Source: an uncultured Microbulbifer sp.
Lineage (GTDB): Bacteria; Pseudomonadota; Gammaproteobacteria; Pseudomonadales; Cellvibrionaceae
Direction: 5' to 3'
Length of the DNA: 64,000 nucleotides
NCBI RefSeq assembly: GCF_947498635.1
Contig: NZ_CANMKV010000001.1
Span: 1 to 64,000 of the forward strand
The stretch's first letter is position 1, and each line of letters starts with the position of its first letter. The position numbers were made by a program, and so were the translations under genes. Of this stretch, positions 36,456 to 46,543 are shown in pieces. The notes below the pieces were generated by a model. That model was not told where the DNA came from. It ran no database searches and saw only the letters and a list, made by a program, of their open reading frames with translations.

Positions 36456-39320
36456 TTACAGTTCGCGGGCAACCTTGACGATATCGAAAACTTCGATCTG
36501 ATCGCCAGGCTTAACATCGTTGTAGTCCTTCACCCCGATACCGCATTCCATGCCGTTGCGCACGTCCTGCACATCGTCTTTGAAGCGGCGCAGGGATTCC
36601 AGTTCGCCCTGGTAGATTACAACGTTGTCGCGCAGTACGCGGATCGGCTTGTTGCGGTGTACGGTACCCTCGGTAACCATACAGCCAGCAATGGCGCCAA
36701 ACTTCGGAGAACGGAACACATCGCGCACTTGGGCAATGCCGACGATCTCTTCGCGAACTTCCGGATCGAGCATGCCGGACAGGGCCTGCTTCACTTCGTC
36801 GAGCAGGTTGTAGATCACGCTGTAGTAGCGCACCTCAACCCCTTCGATTTCGGCAGTTTTACGTGCGGCAGTGTCGGCACGGGTGTTGAAGCCCAGTACG
36901 ATAGCGCCGGAAGTCAGGGCCAGGTTGATATCGTTTTCGGCGATACCACCCACGCCACTGGAAACCACATTGACGGACACTTCTTCGTTGCCGATATCCG
37001 CCAGCGCACCCAGGATAGCTTCCAGGGAGCCGCGCACGTCGGCCTTGATGACAACCGGCAGCACTTTGCGCTCACCCGCTTCCATATCCGCAAACATATT
37101 TTCCAGTTTGGCGGCCTGCTGACGCTGCATGCGCTCGCGGCGCTCACTGTCAGCGCGCTGCTCAGCCACTTCCCGGGCCTTGCGCTCATCGGCAACTACC
37201 ATGAACTCATCACCGGCATTCGGCGTCGAATCCAGACCCAACAGCTCCACCGGGGTAGACGGACCAGCGTCTTTAACCTGTTTGCCATGTTCGTTGGTCA
37301 TGGCGCGTACACGGCCGTAGCTCTGGCCGGCCAAAATAATGTCGCCGCGCTTCAGTTCGCCGTTTTGTACCAGCAGAGTTGCAACCACACCGCGGCCTTT
37401 TTCCAGGCGGGATTCGATGACAACACCAGTAGCCGGTACATTGACCTTGGCCTTCAACTCCAGCATTTCTGCTTGCAGGGAAATTGCCTCGAGGAGGTCA
37501 TCAATACCCTCACCCGTGTGCGCAGATACATTGATGAACTGAGTATCGCCACCCCAATCTTCCGGGATCACATCTTTCGCGGCCAGCTCATTTTTCACGC
37601 GATCGGGATCGGCAGCTTCTTTGTCACACTTGTTCACCGCAACAACCAGCGGTACACCGGCGGCGCGAGCGTGATTTACCGCTTCTTCCGTCTGCGGCAT
37701 AACACCGTCATCGGCGGCAACCACAAGAATAACTACGTCGGTGGCCTGAGCGCCACGGGCGCGCATGGCAGTAAAAGCGGCGTGCCCAGGAGTATCCAGG
37801 AAAGCGATCTCGCCCTGGCTGGTTTGCACGCGGTAGGCACCGATATGCTGGGTAATACCGCCCGCTTCGCCAGAGGCTACTTTCGCTTTGCGAATGTAAT
37901 CCAGCAGAGAGGTCTTACCGTGGTCTACGTGACCCATTACGGTAACCACCGGAGCGCGGGAAACTTCAGTACCTTCTTTGGCCTGGGTTTCCGCCACCAG
38001 GCTGTCTTCCAGCTCGGTCTCGGAGCGCAGTACGACCTTGTGGCCCATCTCCTCAACGATCAACTGGGCGTTTTCACGGTCCAGGCTCTGGTTGATGGTG
38101 ACCATCTCGCCCATTTTCATCAGGCGCTTAATCAGTTCACCACCCTTCACATTCATCTGCCTGGCCAGATCGGCGACGGTGATGGTCTCGCCCAACTGGA
38201 CTTCGTACACCTGCCTCTCTGTAGGACGCTTAAAGGTGTGCGTGGGTTTTACCTTCACATTTGGACGGGACAGGGAGCGCGTGCTGCGCTTGCTGGCTTC
38301 ATCCTCTTCAAAGACTTCCAGAGCCTGCTCGTACAAAGCGGTTTTGCTGGACTTCTTCGGGCCGGACTTGGAGCGGCGACCACGACGCTTGCGTGGCTCG
38401 TCCTCGGTGCGAGCAGCTTCTGTCGGCGCGGCCTCCAGTTTGCGGCGCAGGGAGGGTTTGACCTCTTCTGTTTTCTCCGCTTTCTCTGCCGGTTTGGCGG
38501 GCTTCGCCTTGGCAGCCTGAGCGGCCTGGACAGCTTTCTCTTTCTTCTCCTGGGCGGCGCGTCGGTCGGCTTCTACTTTGGCCTTCTTCTCTTCGAGCTC
38601 GCGCTTCTCTTGCTCTGCCTGCTGCTTGCGACGTTCCATCGCGGCGATACGCATCGCCTCAATATCGTCTACATACGTTGAGCGGATGGGTGCGGCGGAT
38701 TCCGCCTTTTTCGCTACTTTTTCTACGGGTTTACCCTCTGCCTTTTTATCGGCTTTCTGTGCTTCTTTATCGGCTTCTGCTGCGGCGGCTTCCGCGCGAG
38801 CCTTGGCTTCGGCTTCCGCGGCGGCTATAGCCTCCGCTTCAGCTTTCAAACGCGCTTCCTCTTCTTCAGCGGCGCGGCGGGCAGCCTCTGCTTCAGCCAG
38901 GGCCATCGCCTCAGCTGCCGCTTTGGCTTCAGCTTCTGCGGCTGCATCCGTTTCTGCACCCAGGCGCACGTCTTCTACGTCGACAACGTTTTCACTGTCC
39001 GCGCCCGCTTCAAGCTCAGCCTGTGGACGCTTCACATAAGTGCGCTTCTTGCGTACTTCCACGTTTACAGTTTTACGGCCGGTGCCAGAGCCGGTTTTCA
39101 GCGTGGTTGTGGTCTTGCGTTTCAAGGTGATCTTGCGCGGACTCGCGCCCTGCTCCCCGTGACTGCTTTTCAGGAAACTGAGCAGGACCTGCTTTTCCTC
39201 GTCTGACACCACTGCGTCCGCAGAGGTGTGAGGCAAACCCGCTTCTTTCATCTGCTTGAGCAGACGGTCTTCGGTGGCACCAACCGATTTGGCGAGTTCG
39301 CTAACTGTTACTTCGGCCAT
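36456..39320 (-). CDS. infB: Translation initiation factor IF-2
   Basis: 954 residues. The N-terminal half is a long Ala/Glu/Lys-rich coiled-coil region (about 90-330), more extended than in E. coli (890). The GTPase domain has G1 [10 protein letters not shown]3 DTPGHAAF and G4 NKCD. Beta-barrel and the fMet-tRNA-binding C2 domain end the protein. It brings the initiator tRNA to the 30S subunit, which is fitting because the operon's first genes are initiator tRNAs. Alternative internal starts giving shorter forms are possible. Confidence 0.97.
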   Translation of the reverse strand: MAEVTVSELAKSVGATEDRLLKQMKEAGLPHTSADAVVSDEEKQVLLSFLKSSHGEQGASPRKITLKRKTTTTLKTGSGTGRKTVNVEVRKKRTYVKRPQAELEAGADSENVVDVEDVRLGAETDAAAEAEAKAAAEAMALAEAEAARRAAEEEEARLKAEAEAIAAAEAEAKARAEAAAAEADKEAQKADKKAEGKPVEKVAKKAESAAPIRSTYVDDIEAMRIAAMERRKQQAEQEKRELEEKKAKVEADRRAAQEKKEKAVQAAQAAKAKPAKPAEKAEKTEEVKPSLRRKLEAAPTEAARTEDEPRKRRGRRSKSGPKKSSKTALYEQALEVFEEDEASKRSTRSLSRPNVKVKPTHTFKRPTERQVYEVQLGETITVADLARQMNVKGGELIKRLMKMGEMVTINQSLDRENAQLIVEEMGHKVVLRSETELEDSLVAETQAKEGTEVSRAPVVTVMGHVDHGKTSLLDYIRKAKVASGEAGGITQHIGAYRVQTSQGEIAFLDTPGHAAFTAMRARGAQATDVVILVVAADDGVMPQTEEAVNHARAAGVPLVVAVNKCDKEAADPDRVKNELAAKDVIPEDWGGDTQFINVSAHTGEGIDDLLEAISLQAEMLELKAKVNVPATGVVIESRLEKGRGVVATLLVQNGELKRGDIILAGQSYGRVRAMTNEHGKQVKDAGPSTPVELLGLDSTPNAGDEFMVVADERKAREVAEQRADSERRERMQRQQAAKLENMFADMEAGERKVLPVVIKADVRGSLEAILGALADIGNEEVSVNVVSSGVGGIAENDINLALTSGAIVLGFNTRADTAARKTAEIEGVEVRYYSVIYNLLDEVKQALSGMLDPEVREEIVGIAQVRDVFRSPKFGAIAGCMVTEGTVHRNKPIRVLRDNVVIYQGELESLRRFKDDVQDVRNGMECGIGVKDYNDVKPGDQIEVFDIVKVAREL

Positions 39321-39385
39321 TCTCTCTCCTAAAAGTCACTTGGTCGGAGGGGGGTTATTTATACGTATATCTTGTTGCTGAGTAA

Positions 39386-40888
39386 TTAAGCCTGTTCGCC
39401 GTTGTCATCGGCAAACCAGGGCTCACGCGCCTTCATAATCAGCGCAGCAGCTTGCTCTTGATCGAGACCATCGATATCGAGCAAATCATCCACCGCCTGT
39501 TCCGCCAGGTCCTCCATGGTGGCAATGCCGCGGCTGGCCAGCTGGAAGGCCAACTGGCGCTCCATGCCATCCATGGTGAGCAGGTCTTCCTGGGGCTCAC
39601 AGGCATCCAGTTTCTCTTCAGAAGCCAGCGCCTGAGTGAGCAGGGAGTCCTTGGCGCGAGCGCGCAACTCCTCAGCGATATCCTCGTCGAAACCCTCGAT
39701 CCCGAGCATTTCTTCGATGGGGACGTAAGCCACTTCCTCCAGAGAGGTAAAGCCTTCGTCCACCAGTATGCCGGCCACGTCCTCGTCAATATCCAGGCGA
39801 TCAATAAATACCTGCATAATGGAGCTGGACTCAGCCTCCTGTTTGTTCTGCCACTCGTCGGAGCTCATGACATTGATCTGCCACTGAGTCAGCTCTGAAG
39901 CGAGGCGAACATTCTGGCCACTGCGGCCAATGGCCATAGCGAGGTTTTCCTCGGCTACCGCCACATCCATGGAACCGGTATCTTCATCCACAACAATGGA
40001 TTCTATTTCCGCCGGAGCCATAGCGTTAATCACAAACTGGGCCGGGTTGTCATCCCAAAGCACGATATCTACGCGCTCGCCAGACAGTTCGTTAGAGACA
40101 GCCTGTACACGTGCACCGCGCATGCCCACACAGGCACCCACCGGGTCGATACGACCATCGTTGGTATTGACAGCGATCTTGGCGCGCAGACCTGGATCGC
40201 GCGCAGCACCCTTAATTTCGATGACCTGCTCGGAAATTTCCGGGACTTCAATGCGAAACAACTCAATGATCATCTCGGGGCAGGAGCGGCTCAGCATCAG
40301 CTGCGGGCCGCGGGCTTCCGGCTGAATTTCCAGCAGGATGGCGCGCACACGGTCGCCGAGACGGAAAATCTCACGGCCAACCAGTTGATCGCGGGGCAAA
40401 CGCGCTTCGGCATTGTTGCCCAGGTCTACAGCGATGAAGTCGCGGGTCACCTTTTTAACCGTGCCACTCACCATTTCGCCAACGCGATCGCGGTACTCAT
40501 CCACAACTTTAGCGCGCTCGGCTTCGCGTACCTTTTGCACGATCACTTGCTTGGCAGTCTGAGCAGCGATACGGCCGAACTCTACATTTTCCACCTGCTC
40601 GCGGTAAACATCGCCGGCTTGCAACTCAGGATCTTTCTCGTGGGCCTCTTCCAGAGTGAACTGGGTGCCCAACTCCGCCAGAGTATCATCATCGACCACT
40701 TCCCAACTGCGGAAAGTCTCGTAATCGCCACTGCGGCGATCGATGATAACCTCGACGTTTGAATCTTCGTCGTAGCGTTTCTTCGTGGCCGTTGCCAATG
40801 CCGCTTCGATGGCCTGGAAAATAATCTCCTGGTCAACGCCCTTCTCGTTGGATACCGCCTCGGCTACCAGCAAGATCTCTTTGTTCAT
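39386..40888 (-). CDS. nusA: Transcription termination/antitermination factor NusA
   Basis: 500 residues from ATG at 40888 ([17 protein letters not shown]), with GAGG about ten bases upstream; the frame opens five codons earlier. Order: N-terminal polymerase-binding domain, S1 domain ([16 protein letters not shown]), KH1/KH2 ([36 protein letters not shown]), then two acidic repeats at the C-terminus. It controls pausing, termination and rRNA antitermination. It is in the standard rimP-nusA-infB order. Confidence 0.96.
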   Translation of the reverse strand: MNKEILLVAEAVSNEKGVDQEIIFQAIEAALATATKKRYDEDSNVEVIIDRRSGDYETFRSWEVVDDDTLAELGTQFTLEEAHEKDPELQAGDVYREQVENVEFGRIAAQTAKQVIVQKVREAERAKVVDEYRDRVGEMVSGTVKKVTRDFIAVDLGNNAEARLPRDQLVGREIFRLGDRVRAILLEIQPEARGPQLMLSRSCPEMIIELFRIEVPEISEQVIEIKGAARDPGLRAKIAVNTNDGRIDPVGACVGMRGARVQAVSNELSGERVDIVLWDDNPAQFVINAMAPAEIESIVVDEDTGSMDVAVAEENLAMAIGRSGQNVRLASELTQWQINVMSSDEWQNKQEAESSSIMQVFIDRLDIDEDVAGILVDEGFTSLEEVAYVPIEEMLGIEGFDEDIAEELRARAKDSLLTQALASEEKLDACEPQEDLLTMDGMERQLAFQLASRGIATMEDLAEQAVDDLLDIDGLDQEQAAALIMKAREPWFADDNGEQA

Positions 40889-40930
40889 GCAACTGTGCCT
40901 CAAAATCGCCTGAGTTCAGGCTCCTACAGG

Positions 40931-41395
40931 TTACTTGGTAAATTGGGGAATAATATTTGCTTTTTCGATACTGTCGATCGGCAATAGGTATTCGTTTTCG
41001 CTGTCTACGCGCAAAACGATTTCATCCCCTTCCACACCGGCCAGTAAGCCGCGCCACTTGCGCTGACCGTCGAGCGGCATACGCAGGCGCACCTCAATCT
41101 GGGCGCCAATAAAACGCGTGTAATGATCCAGCTTATACAGAGGGCGATCGAGCCCTGGTGAGGAGACCTCGAGGGTATATTTACCGCTGATGGGGTCTTC
41201 CACATCCAATACAGCACTGGACTGACGGCTGACTTTTTCACAGTCATCCACGCCTATGCCGTTTTCAGAGTCGATATAGATGCGCAGCAGCGCGTTGCGG
41301 CCATGGGTTTGGTAGTCGATACCCCACAGCTCACACCCCAGCGATGCCACCACCGGCGCCAGAAGCTCTTCCAGCAGTTCGCGTTTGCTCGCCAT
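40931..41395 (-). CDS. rimP: Ribosome maturation factor RimP
   Basis: 154 residues. GCELWGIDYQTHGRNALLRIYID and SVLDVEDPISGKYTLEVSSPGLDRPLYK are the RimP blocks, the latter with the family-defining SSPGLDRPL. It supports 30S assembly. It is the first protein gene of the operon, downstream of the initiator tRNA array. Confidence 0.96.
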   Translation of the reverse strand: MASKRELLEELLAPVVASLGCELWGIDYQTHGRNALLRIYIDSENGIGVDDCEKVSRQSSAVLDVEDPISGKYTLEVSSPGLDRPLYKLDHYTRFIGAQIEVRLRMPLDGQRKWRGLLAGVEGDEIVLRVDSENEYLLPIDSIEKANIIPQFTK

Positions 41396-41417
41396 TTACG
41401 TCACCACATACAAAAAA

Positions 41418-41432
41418 TGGGCCTACGGCCCA
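41418..41432 (-). terminator. Terminator hairpin just upstream of rimP
   Basis: TGGGCC-TAC-GGCCCA, followed on the minus strand by ATTTTTTG. It is the second of two hairpins between the last initiator tRNA and rimP. It would separate stable-RNA transcription from the mRNA part, with read-through possibly set by NusA. Confidence 0.75.
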
Positions 41433-41470
41433 CTTCGAAAAATACCTGCAACTTTTCTTGCAGATACGAA

Positions 41471-41490
41471 AAAGCCCCTGACGGGGCTTT
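41471..41490 (-). terminator. Intrinsic terminator after the initiator tRNA array
   Basis: AAAGCCCC, loop TGAC, GGGGCTTT; on the minus strand the stem is followed by a run of T. It lies 42 bases after the last tRNA. A 10-bp inverted repeat at 41498-41524 lies between the two. Confidence 0.8.
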
Positions 41491-41531
41491 GACCGCACAT
41501 TCATGCAGCCAGTATGCATGAATGCAAAATT

Positions 41532-41608
<77 letters not shown>

Positions 41609-41647
41609 ACAAAGAAAGCGCATCAAAGTTTTGCACAAAAGCAAAAT

Positions 41648-41724
<77 letters not shown>

Positions 41725-41764
41725 ACAACAAATGCGCAATCAAATATTTGCCCTAAGGCAAAAT

Positions 41765-41841
<77 letters not shown>

Positions 41842-41918
41842 ACAACTCTAAGAAACAAAGCCTGGTTGATCTTTGTTTCCCTGCGGTGGGACTTACCCAA
41901 CCACTCAAGAGGCTGCGC

Positions 41919-41947
41919 ATTCTATGGTTAGCATCCCGGTGAGTCAA
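41919..41947 (-). promoter_or_regulatory. Sigma-70 promoter of the tRNA-fMet/rimP operon
   Basis: Read on the minus strand: TTGACT (41947-41942), 17-base spacer, TAGAAT (41924-41919), then the GC-rich GCGCAGCC. A GC-rich discriminator is typical of stable-RNA promoters under ppGpp/DksA control. Transcription should begin near 41912. Confidence 0.8.
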
Positions 41948-42111
41948 GCCACAATTGGCATTTGTTTTCACTTCAGGCGGAAAGCGACTCTAAATGTGCC
42001 ACGCTGATCAGTATAGAAAAGGAAGAAAATCCCGCAACTATGACCAGTGGCGCGCACTCGTTTTTACTTTTACACCCGCTCATTACAACCCACTCTCGCT
42101 ATCCCGCGCAC

Positions 42112-43278
42112 TCAACGAGTGAGCTGGTGCACAATGGCGCGCCGCACCGGCGGGAAGTGTTCGCTGATACGCAACACCGCCTTGCGCAGCAACTTCGCCG
42201 GCAGGCGATCATCGGTAAAAAGATCCACCACCCGGTTAGTCCCTACATACATGGGGTGTGACTCAAGACGATGCAGCGCCTGGTAGCGCGACAGCGCTCG
42301 TGAAAGTCCGGCCGCTTGGTACAATCGCGTGACGTTATGCAGCTGACGAGCCAGGGTCTCCGCACCGGCCAAGCCCAGATTAAATCCATGGGCAGTGACC
42401 GGGTGCATACCCACGGCCGCATCCCCCACCAGGGCGAAACGTTCAGCATAAAAGCGATGCGCATAGACCGCGACCAAAGGATACCGGTGGCGCCTGCCGC
42501 AAGCCTCGACCACCCCCAGCGTCGAAGCGCTCTCCCGCTGTACATGAGCCGCGAATGCCTCATCGCTGTATTGCATAATCTCATCGGCGGAACTGGCGCA
42601 TACCGTTACCACCGCCGAGGAGCAGTGGCCGTCCGCGGTAGGTAGCAATGCCAGGGTGGAACCGTAGCGAAAGCACTCGCGCGCAATACCACCATGCGCC
42701 CGTTCGGTGCGTACCGGCCCCAATACCGCGACCCGACCAAAGTCGCGCATGTCCACACCGATCCCTGCCATACGACGCACTTCAGAGAAACGACTGTCGG
42801 CCGCCACCACAAGAACCGCTGCGAGGCTCTGTCCATCCTCCAACTGCACTAAGCGCCGATTCCCACCGCACTGGGTACCGGTAACCGTACGGCGAGCCTG
42901 CAGCTGGATATTGCCATTTTCACGTATTGCCTCGTAGAGCACGCGCCGAATCGCGGCATTGGGTACAATAAAACCTAAGGGCCCCCGCCCCCGGGTATCA
43001 AAATCCAAACGAGAGGGAGCGCTCCCATCCACTACCTGCGCAGAATGCAGAAGACCCACCTCATCGGGTTTGAGCCGCTGCCAGGCACCTAGAGATTCCA
43101 TGAACCGCACAGACTGATGAGTGAGCGCGATTTCGCGACCATCGTCGGGCGGGCTCGCTAGTATTTCTTCGCTCTGACGCTCTAACAAAGTCACCCGGCA
43201 ATCCCGCCGGGCCAACATTAATGCCAGCGCCAAACCGGCGGGGCCGGCCCCCACAATCGCAACATCTGTGTGCAGCAT
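42112..43278 (-). CDS. UbiH/UbiM-family FAD-dependent hydroxylase
   Basis: 388 residues. The FAD-binding motif VAIVGAGPAGLALALMLARR is at the N-terminus, and the second FAD block FALVGDAAVGMHPVTAHGFNLGLAGAETLA is near 295. The HPVTAHGFN form, rather than the GQGLN form of UbiH/UbiF, points to the UbiM subgroup of ubiquinone hydroxylases. The ring position cannot be read from the sequence. It is the first gene on the far side of the tRNA-fMet promoter. Confidence 0.75.
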   Translation of the reverse strand: MLHTDVAIVGAGPAGLALALMLARRDCRVTLLERQSEEILASPPDDGREIALTHQSVRFMESLGAWQRLKPDEVGLLHSAQVVDGSAPSRLDFDTRGRGPLGFIVPNAAIRRVLYEAIRENGNIQLQARRTVTGTQCGGNRRLVQLEDGQSLAAVLVVAADSRFSEVRRMAGIGVDMRDFGRVAVLGPVRTERAHGGIARECFRYGSTLALLPTADGHCSSAVVTVCASSADEIMQYSDEAFAAHVQRESASTLGVVEACGRRHRYPLVAVYAHRFYAERFALVGDAAVGMHPVTAHGFNLGLAGAETLARQLHNVTRLYQAAGLSRALSRYQALHRLESHPMYVGTNRVVDLFTDDRLPAKLLRKAVLRISEHFPPVRRAIVHQLTR

Positions 43279-43450
43279 CCCAATCCCCCTAAATCCACAC
43301 CACTGTACTGGCAGCGAGCGACAGATAAATCGCTAACTTTCATCACTTGCCGGGCACTGTAAGATGAAGCAGCGCTTGCGCAACTGATACAGATCAGGAA
43401 ACTGCAGACCAGAAATTAAGAAGAGAAAAAACATACGCAAAGGATCATAT

Positions 43451-44245
43451 ATGCAGCTCGAAATGGATATCGTCGACGCCTTTACCGACTCCCAATTTGG
43501 CGGCAACTCCGCAGCGGTAATCATTACCGGAGAGTGGCTCAGTGAGCCTTTGATGCAATCCATCGCCGCGCAAAATAATCTCTCGGAAACCGCATTTTTG
43601 CGCGAACGCAGCGATAGCGAATACGAGATTCGCTGGTTTTCCCCATTAACGGAGATCGATTTTTGTGGCCACGCCACTCTGGCCTCCGCTTTTGTAGTGT
43701 TTCGCAAGCACCCACACTTAAAAGGACTGGATCTTTTCGCCGAGGCCGTTGGTGATATGCACATCAGTCGAAACGGGGACGGCCTGATCGCCATGGACTT
43801 CCCCTCTCGCGCCCCACAGCCACTAACCAGCCTTCCCAGCGACCTACTCGAAGGGCTGTCCATCACACCCACAGAGGTTCTGCGCAATAATCAAGCCTAC
43901 TTTGCTATTTACACCGCAGAAGAAGACATTCTGCAGTTGCAGCAAAATGCTACCAAGCTGGCCAGGCTCGCACCCTTTGATGTAGTGGTTACCGCGCAAT
44001 CAAAGAAATACGATTTTATTTCCAGATATTTCTGGCCAGCCAATGGTGGCGCCGAGGACCCTGTGACCGGATCTATTCACACCGGGCTGGCGCCCTACTG
44101 GGGGGATAAATTGGGCAAGTCCGATCTGGTTGCCTACCAAGCCTCCAAGCGCGGCGGCCTGCTACACTGCCAGCTCAAGGAGGAGCGAGTCATTATTTCC
44201 GGCAGCGCCGTGCAATACCTAAGCGGTGTAATTGAAGTCTCCTGA
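43451..44245 (+). CDS. PhzF-family isomerase/epimerase-like protein
   Basis: 264 residues. DAFTDSQFGGNSAAVI opens the fold; NLSETAFLR carries the catalytic Glu of PhzF; FCGHATLASAF and AEDPVTGSIHTGL are the two conserved Gly/Cys-type blocks at the active cleft. PhzF itself isomerises a phenazine precursor, but no other phenazine genes are nearby, so this is a homologue of unknown substrate. The GFA-family gene follows 92 bases downstream. Confidence 0.88.
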   Translation: MQLEMDIVDAFTDSQFGGNSAAVIITGEWLSEPLMQSIAAQNNLSETAFLRERSDSEYEIRWFSPLTEIDFCGHATLASAFVVFRKHPHLKGLDLFAEAVGDMHISRNGDGLIAMDFPSRAPQPLTSLPSDLLEGLSITPTEVLRNNQAYFAIYTAEEDILQLQQNATKLARLAPFDVVVTAQSKKYDFISRYFWPANGGAEDPVTGSIHTGLAPYWGDKLGKSDLVAYQASKRGGLLHCQLKEERVIISGSAVQYLSGVIEVS

Positions 44246-44337
44246 GGCAAGAGCCCGCTTTACAGCGCTCTATGAAAATAAAACCATCCCGCACAACCTT
44301 CCCCAGCGAAGGACGCCCAAAAATAAAAGGATCAATC

Positions 44338-44760
44338 ATGAATCACAAGGGATCATGCCTGTGCAGCGAAGTACATTTTGAAGCGGAGGGAGATTTTGAT
44401 AGCTTCTTCTTATGTCATTGCAACCACTGCCGCAAAGATACCGGTTCCGCCCATGCCGCCAGCTTGTTTTCCACTACCGCCAAGCTGCACTGGCTTCGCG
44501 GGGAGCAGCACATTAAAGTCTTTAAACTTCCAGGGACCCGGCACGTGAAAAGTTTCTGCGCCCAATGCGGTTCCGCCCTACCTTACAAAGACCGAGAGGG
44601 TGGCTTTCTCGCGGTTCCCGCCGGCAGCCTCAACAGCCCGATTACCATCAAACCCAACGCACATATCTTTATGGCCAGTAAGGCGGATTGGGACCAAGAC
44701 CTGGAGAACACACCGAAGCTCGACCGCTTTCCCCAAACCGATAACGCCGACACTCCCTAG
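44338..44760 (+). CDS. GFA (Mss4-like zinc) family protein
   Basis: 140 residues from ATG at 44338, preceded by AAAGGA at good distance. Zinc cysteines: GSCLCSEV, CHCNHCRK and FCAQCGSALP. It is unlike the 31019-31435 paralogue outside these motifs. Activity unknown. Possibly co-transcribed with the PhzF-family gene. Confidence 0.87.
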   Translation: MNHKGSCLCSEVHFEAEGDFDSFFLCHCNHCRKDTGSAHAASLFSTTAKLHWLRGEQHIKVFKLPGTRHVKSFCAQCGSALPYKDREGGFLAVPAGSLNSPITIKPNAHIFMASKADWDQDLENTPKLDRFPQTDNADTP

Positions 44761-44833
44761 CTGGGCAGTGCGGCTTGAGCGTTCAACAAAGCCACAATGA
44801 ACGCTCAAGCGCCCTCACTAATCCGGCAGTAAC

Positions 44834-45994
44834 TTAACCGGGGTGCCCATCTACCCTGGGCTGAAACAACACTGGGGTGTAGTAGATCAGAAACAGCGAG
44901 TAGCCTACCACCCAGGCAATAATCGCAGCGAGAAAGCCGCTCGGGGCCGGCGCCCAAAACACACGAGCCAGGGCAGACAGCGCCAGTGCGGCAAACGCCA
45001 ACGGCATCAGACGCGGCGCCTGTAGAATACGACCGGTGTGGCCCAAACTCACGCGACTGGTCATTGCCAATATCAAACCGCCGATGCCACCAACAGCAAA
45101 AGCGTGCAACGCGGGGCTCTGCCAGGCGGGCGCTATACCACTCCAGGCCAGTGCGGCGAGAAAGCAGCCCAAGATCACCAGCCAATAACTCAGGTGCAGG
45201 GACCAAACCATGGGTTCCGCCCAAATTTTGCTGGGGTGCCAGCGCAACACACGGACCAACTGTAAAACCCCCAGGGTAAAAGCCAACACCGCCCAAAACA
45301 TTTTGGGTAAGTCCAGAGCCACACTGAACAGCAGTAATACCACCGCAATATGGGTGCCCCACTCGATCATGGGCAATTTATCCCGCGGACTCAGATGAAA
45401 ACGCCGCGCGGTAAAAAACGGAATAACCCTACCGCCGATTACCAAAATAATTGAAGTCACCAGCAACAGCGCCATCAGTGCCACCCGGCTCTGCACTTCC
45501 GGCAGCAACCAGTGACAGGCCGCCAGCCCGGCAAACGCCAGCATGGCTGGCAGTACAAACAGGTTGCGCCACTGTTTCGTGCGCAGTACCCGCGCACCCA
45601 GCAAGAACGCAGCCAGCAGAAAGAAAGCCACCTCGGCCACCACTGGCATCCACAGGGGCACCGCTGCAACGAGATACCCCACACGAGCCAGAAGCCACAG
45701 TCCCACTAGGCTCATTAACTGCACCCCCTTGGGTGATGGAATGCCGGTCCAGGTTTGCATCGCGGTACCCAGAAAACCAACGACTACCGCCGCGGCAAAG
45801 CCAAATAGCATTTCATGGGAGTGCCAGGCGATTCCAACCCTCAGCGTGGGTAACGGCCAACCGGACAAAGATGCCTGCCAGATCAGCAGTGCGATCATGC
45901 TCCATAGAGCGCCCCCCCAAAAGAAAGGCCGAAAAGGCATACGCCAGAAAGGGGCAATGGATTCCGCGCGTGCGCGGTCGACAATAGGTATCAC
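44834..45994 (-). CDS. nnrS: NnrS-family heme/copper membrane protein
   Basis: 386 residues with about 12 membrane segments. FWRMPFRPFFWGGALWS and AWHSHEMLFGFAAAVVVGFLGTAMQTWTG are the hallmark NnrS blocks, the latter holding the proposed heme/copper histidines. NnrS proteins relieve nitrosative stress and are often controlled by NO-sensing regulators. No denitrification genes are close by, so a detoxification role is more likely. Confidence 0.9.
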   Translation of the reverse strand: MIPIVDRARAESIAPFWRMPFRPFFWGGALWSMIALLIWQASLSGWPLPTLRVGIAWHSHEMLFGFAAAVVVGFLGTAMQTWTGIPSPKGVQLMSLVGLWLLARVGYLVAAVPLWMPVVAEVAFFLLAAFLLGARVLRTKQWRNLFVLPAMLAFAGLAACHWLLPEVQSRVALMALLLVTSIILVIGGRVIPFFTARRFHLSPRDKLPMIEWGTHIAVVLLLFSVALDLPKMFWAVLAFTLGVLQLVRVLRWHPSKIWAEPMVWSLHLSYWLVILGCFLAALAWSGIAPAWQSPALHAFAVGGIGGLILAMTSRVSLGHTGRILQAPRLMPLAFAALALSALARVFWAPAPSGFLAAIIAWVVGYSLFLIYYTPVLFQPRVDGHPG

Positions 45995-46279
45995 AATCTG
46001 TTCTCCTTACACAAAGGGAGGTTATTTCTCCCGGAACGACTACCCGACCTAACCTGGCCAAGCGCCTGCCCTGCTACCTGGCTCCGAAGGGATTTCCGCA
46101 CCAAGAGGGTCTTATCCACGCGCCACACCGCGAAGCCACCGCCTCGATCACAGACGGCTTCACAAGAGAGCAACCAGCGAAAAGTCCGCACCAGAAATCC
46201 CACTTACGCTCAATGCCCAGCGAAAGCCGGCCCGGTGTTTCATCACAATGCGAGGTTGCGCCTGAGATTCCATTCCAAG

Positions 46280-46310
46280 GATTGAGTGAGCCGCTTATTC
46301 TCACTCAATC
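46280..46310. repeat. 11-bp inverted repeat upstream of nnrS
   Basis: GATTGAGTGAG (46280-46290) and its exact complement (46300-46310), nine-base loop. It lies 286 bases before the nnrS start. The interval 45995-46440 holds no gene I can support; two short minus-strand frames there have no motifs. Confidence 0.6.
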
Positions 46311-46442
46311 AATACAATTAGTTAATAGGCGAATGCCATAGTTTTTTAATTTTATAACCCTATTTAAAAACCGGATATATTTATTCCCTAGAAAATAAAA
46401 TAGCGATTGACAAACCCCTGCCAACACCAAATAGAGACACTA

Positions 46443-46500
46443 AACTTAAAGCTGGACTTTAAGTTAAAATTTAAATCAAACCTTAAGTTAAACTTGAAGT
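46443..46500. promoter_or_regulatory. Two SoxR/MerR-like inverted repeats in tandem
   Basis: Site 1 (46443-46465): AACTTAAAG, five-base spacer, CTTTAAGTT. Site 2 (46480-46500): ACCTTAAGTT, one base, AACTTGAAGT (two mismatches of ten). Both resemble the SoxR-type CCTCAAGTTAACTTGAGG pattern and the sites at 54820 and 56568. They lie after the end of the exporter gene and upstream of nnrS on the minus strand. Confidence 0.55.
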
Positions 46501-46543
46501 TTATCTAATATGAAAAACCAACAATGGATCTCGATGAATGCAA

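Noticed and set aside
36657..38681. Very long open frame antisense to infB
   Set aside because: Same effect: the infB coding bias leaves an opposite frame open. Product has no family features.
43451..44245. PhzF homologue as part of a phenazine cluster
   Set aside because: No other phenazine synthesis gene is in the window; PhzF-like proteins are common outside such pathways.
45991..46304. Two overlapping minus-strand frames upstream of nnrS
   Set aside because: No ribosome-binding sites, no motifs, Trp/Cys/Arg-rich composition typical of non-coding frames.
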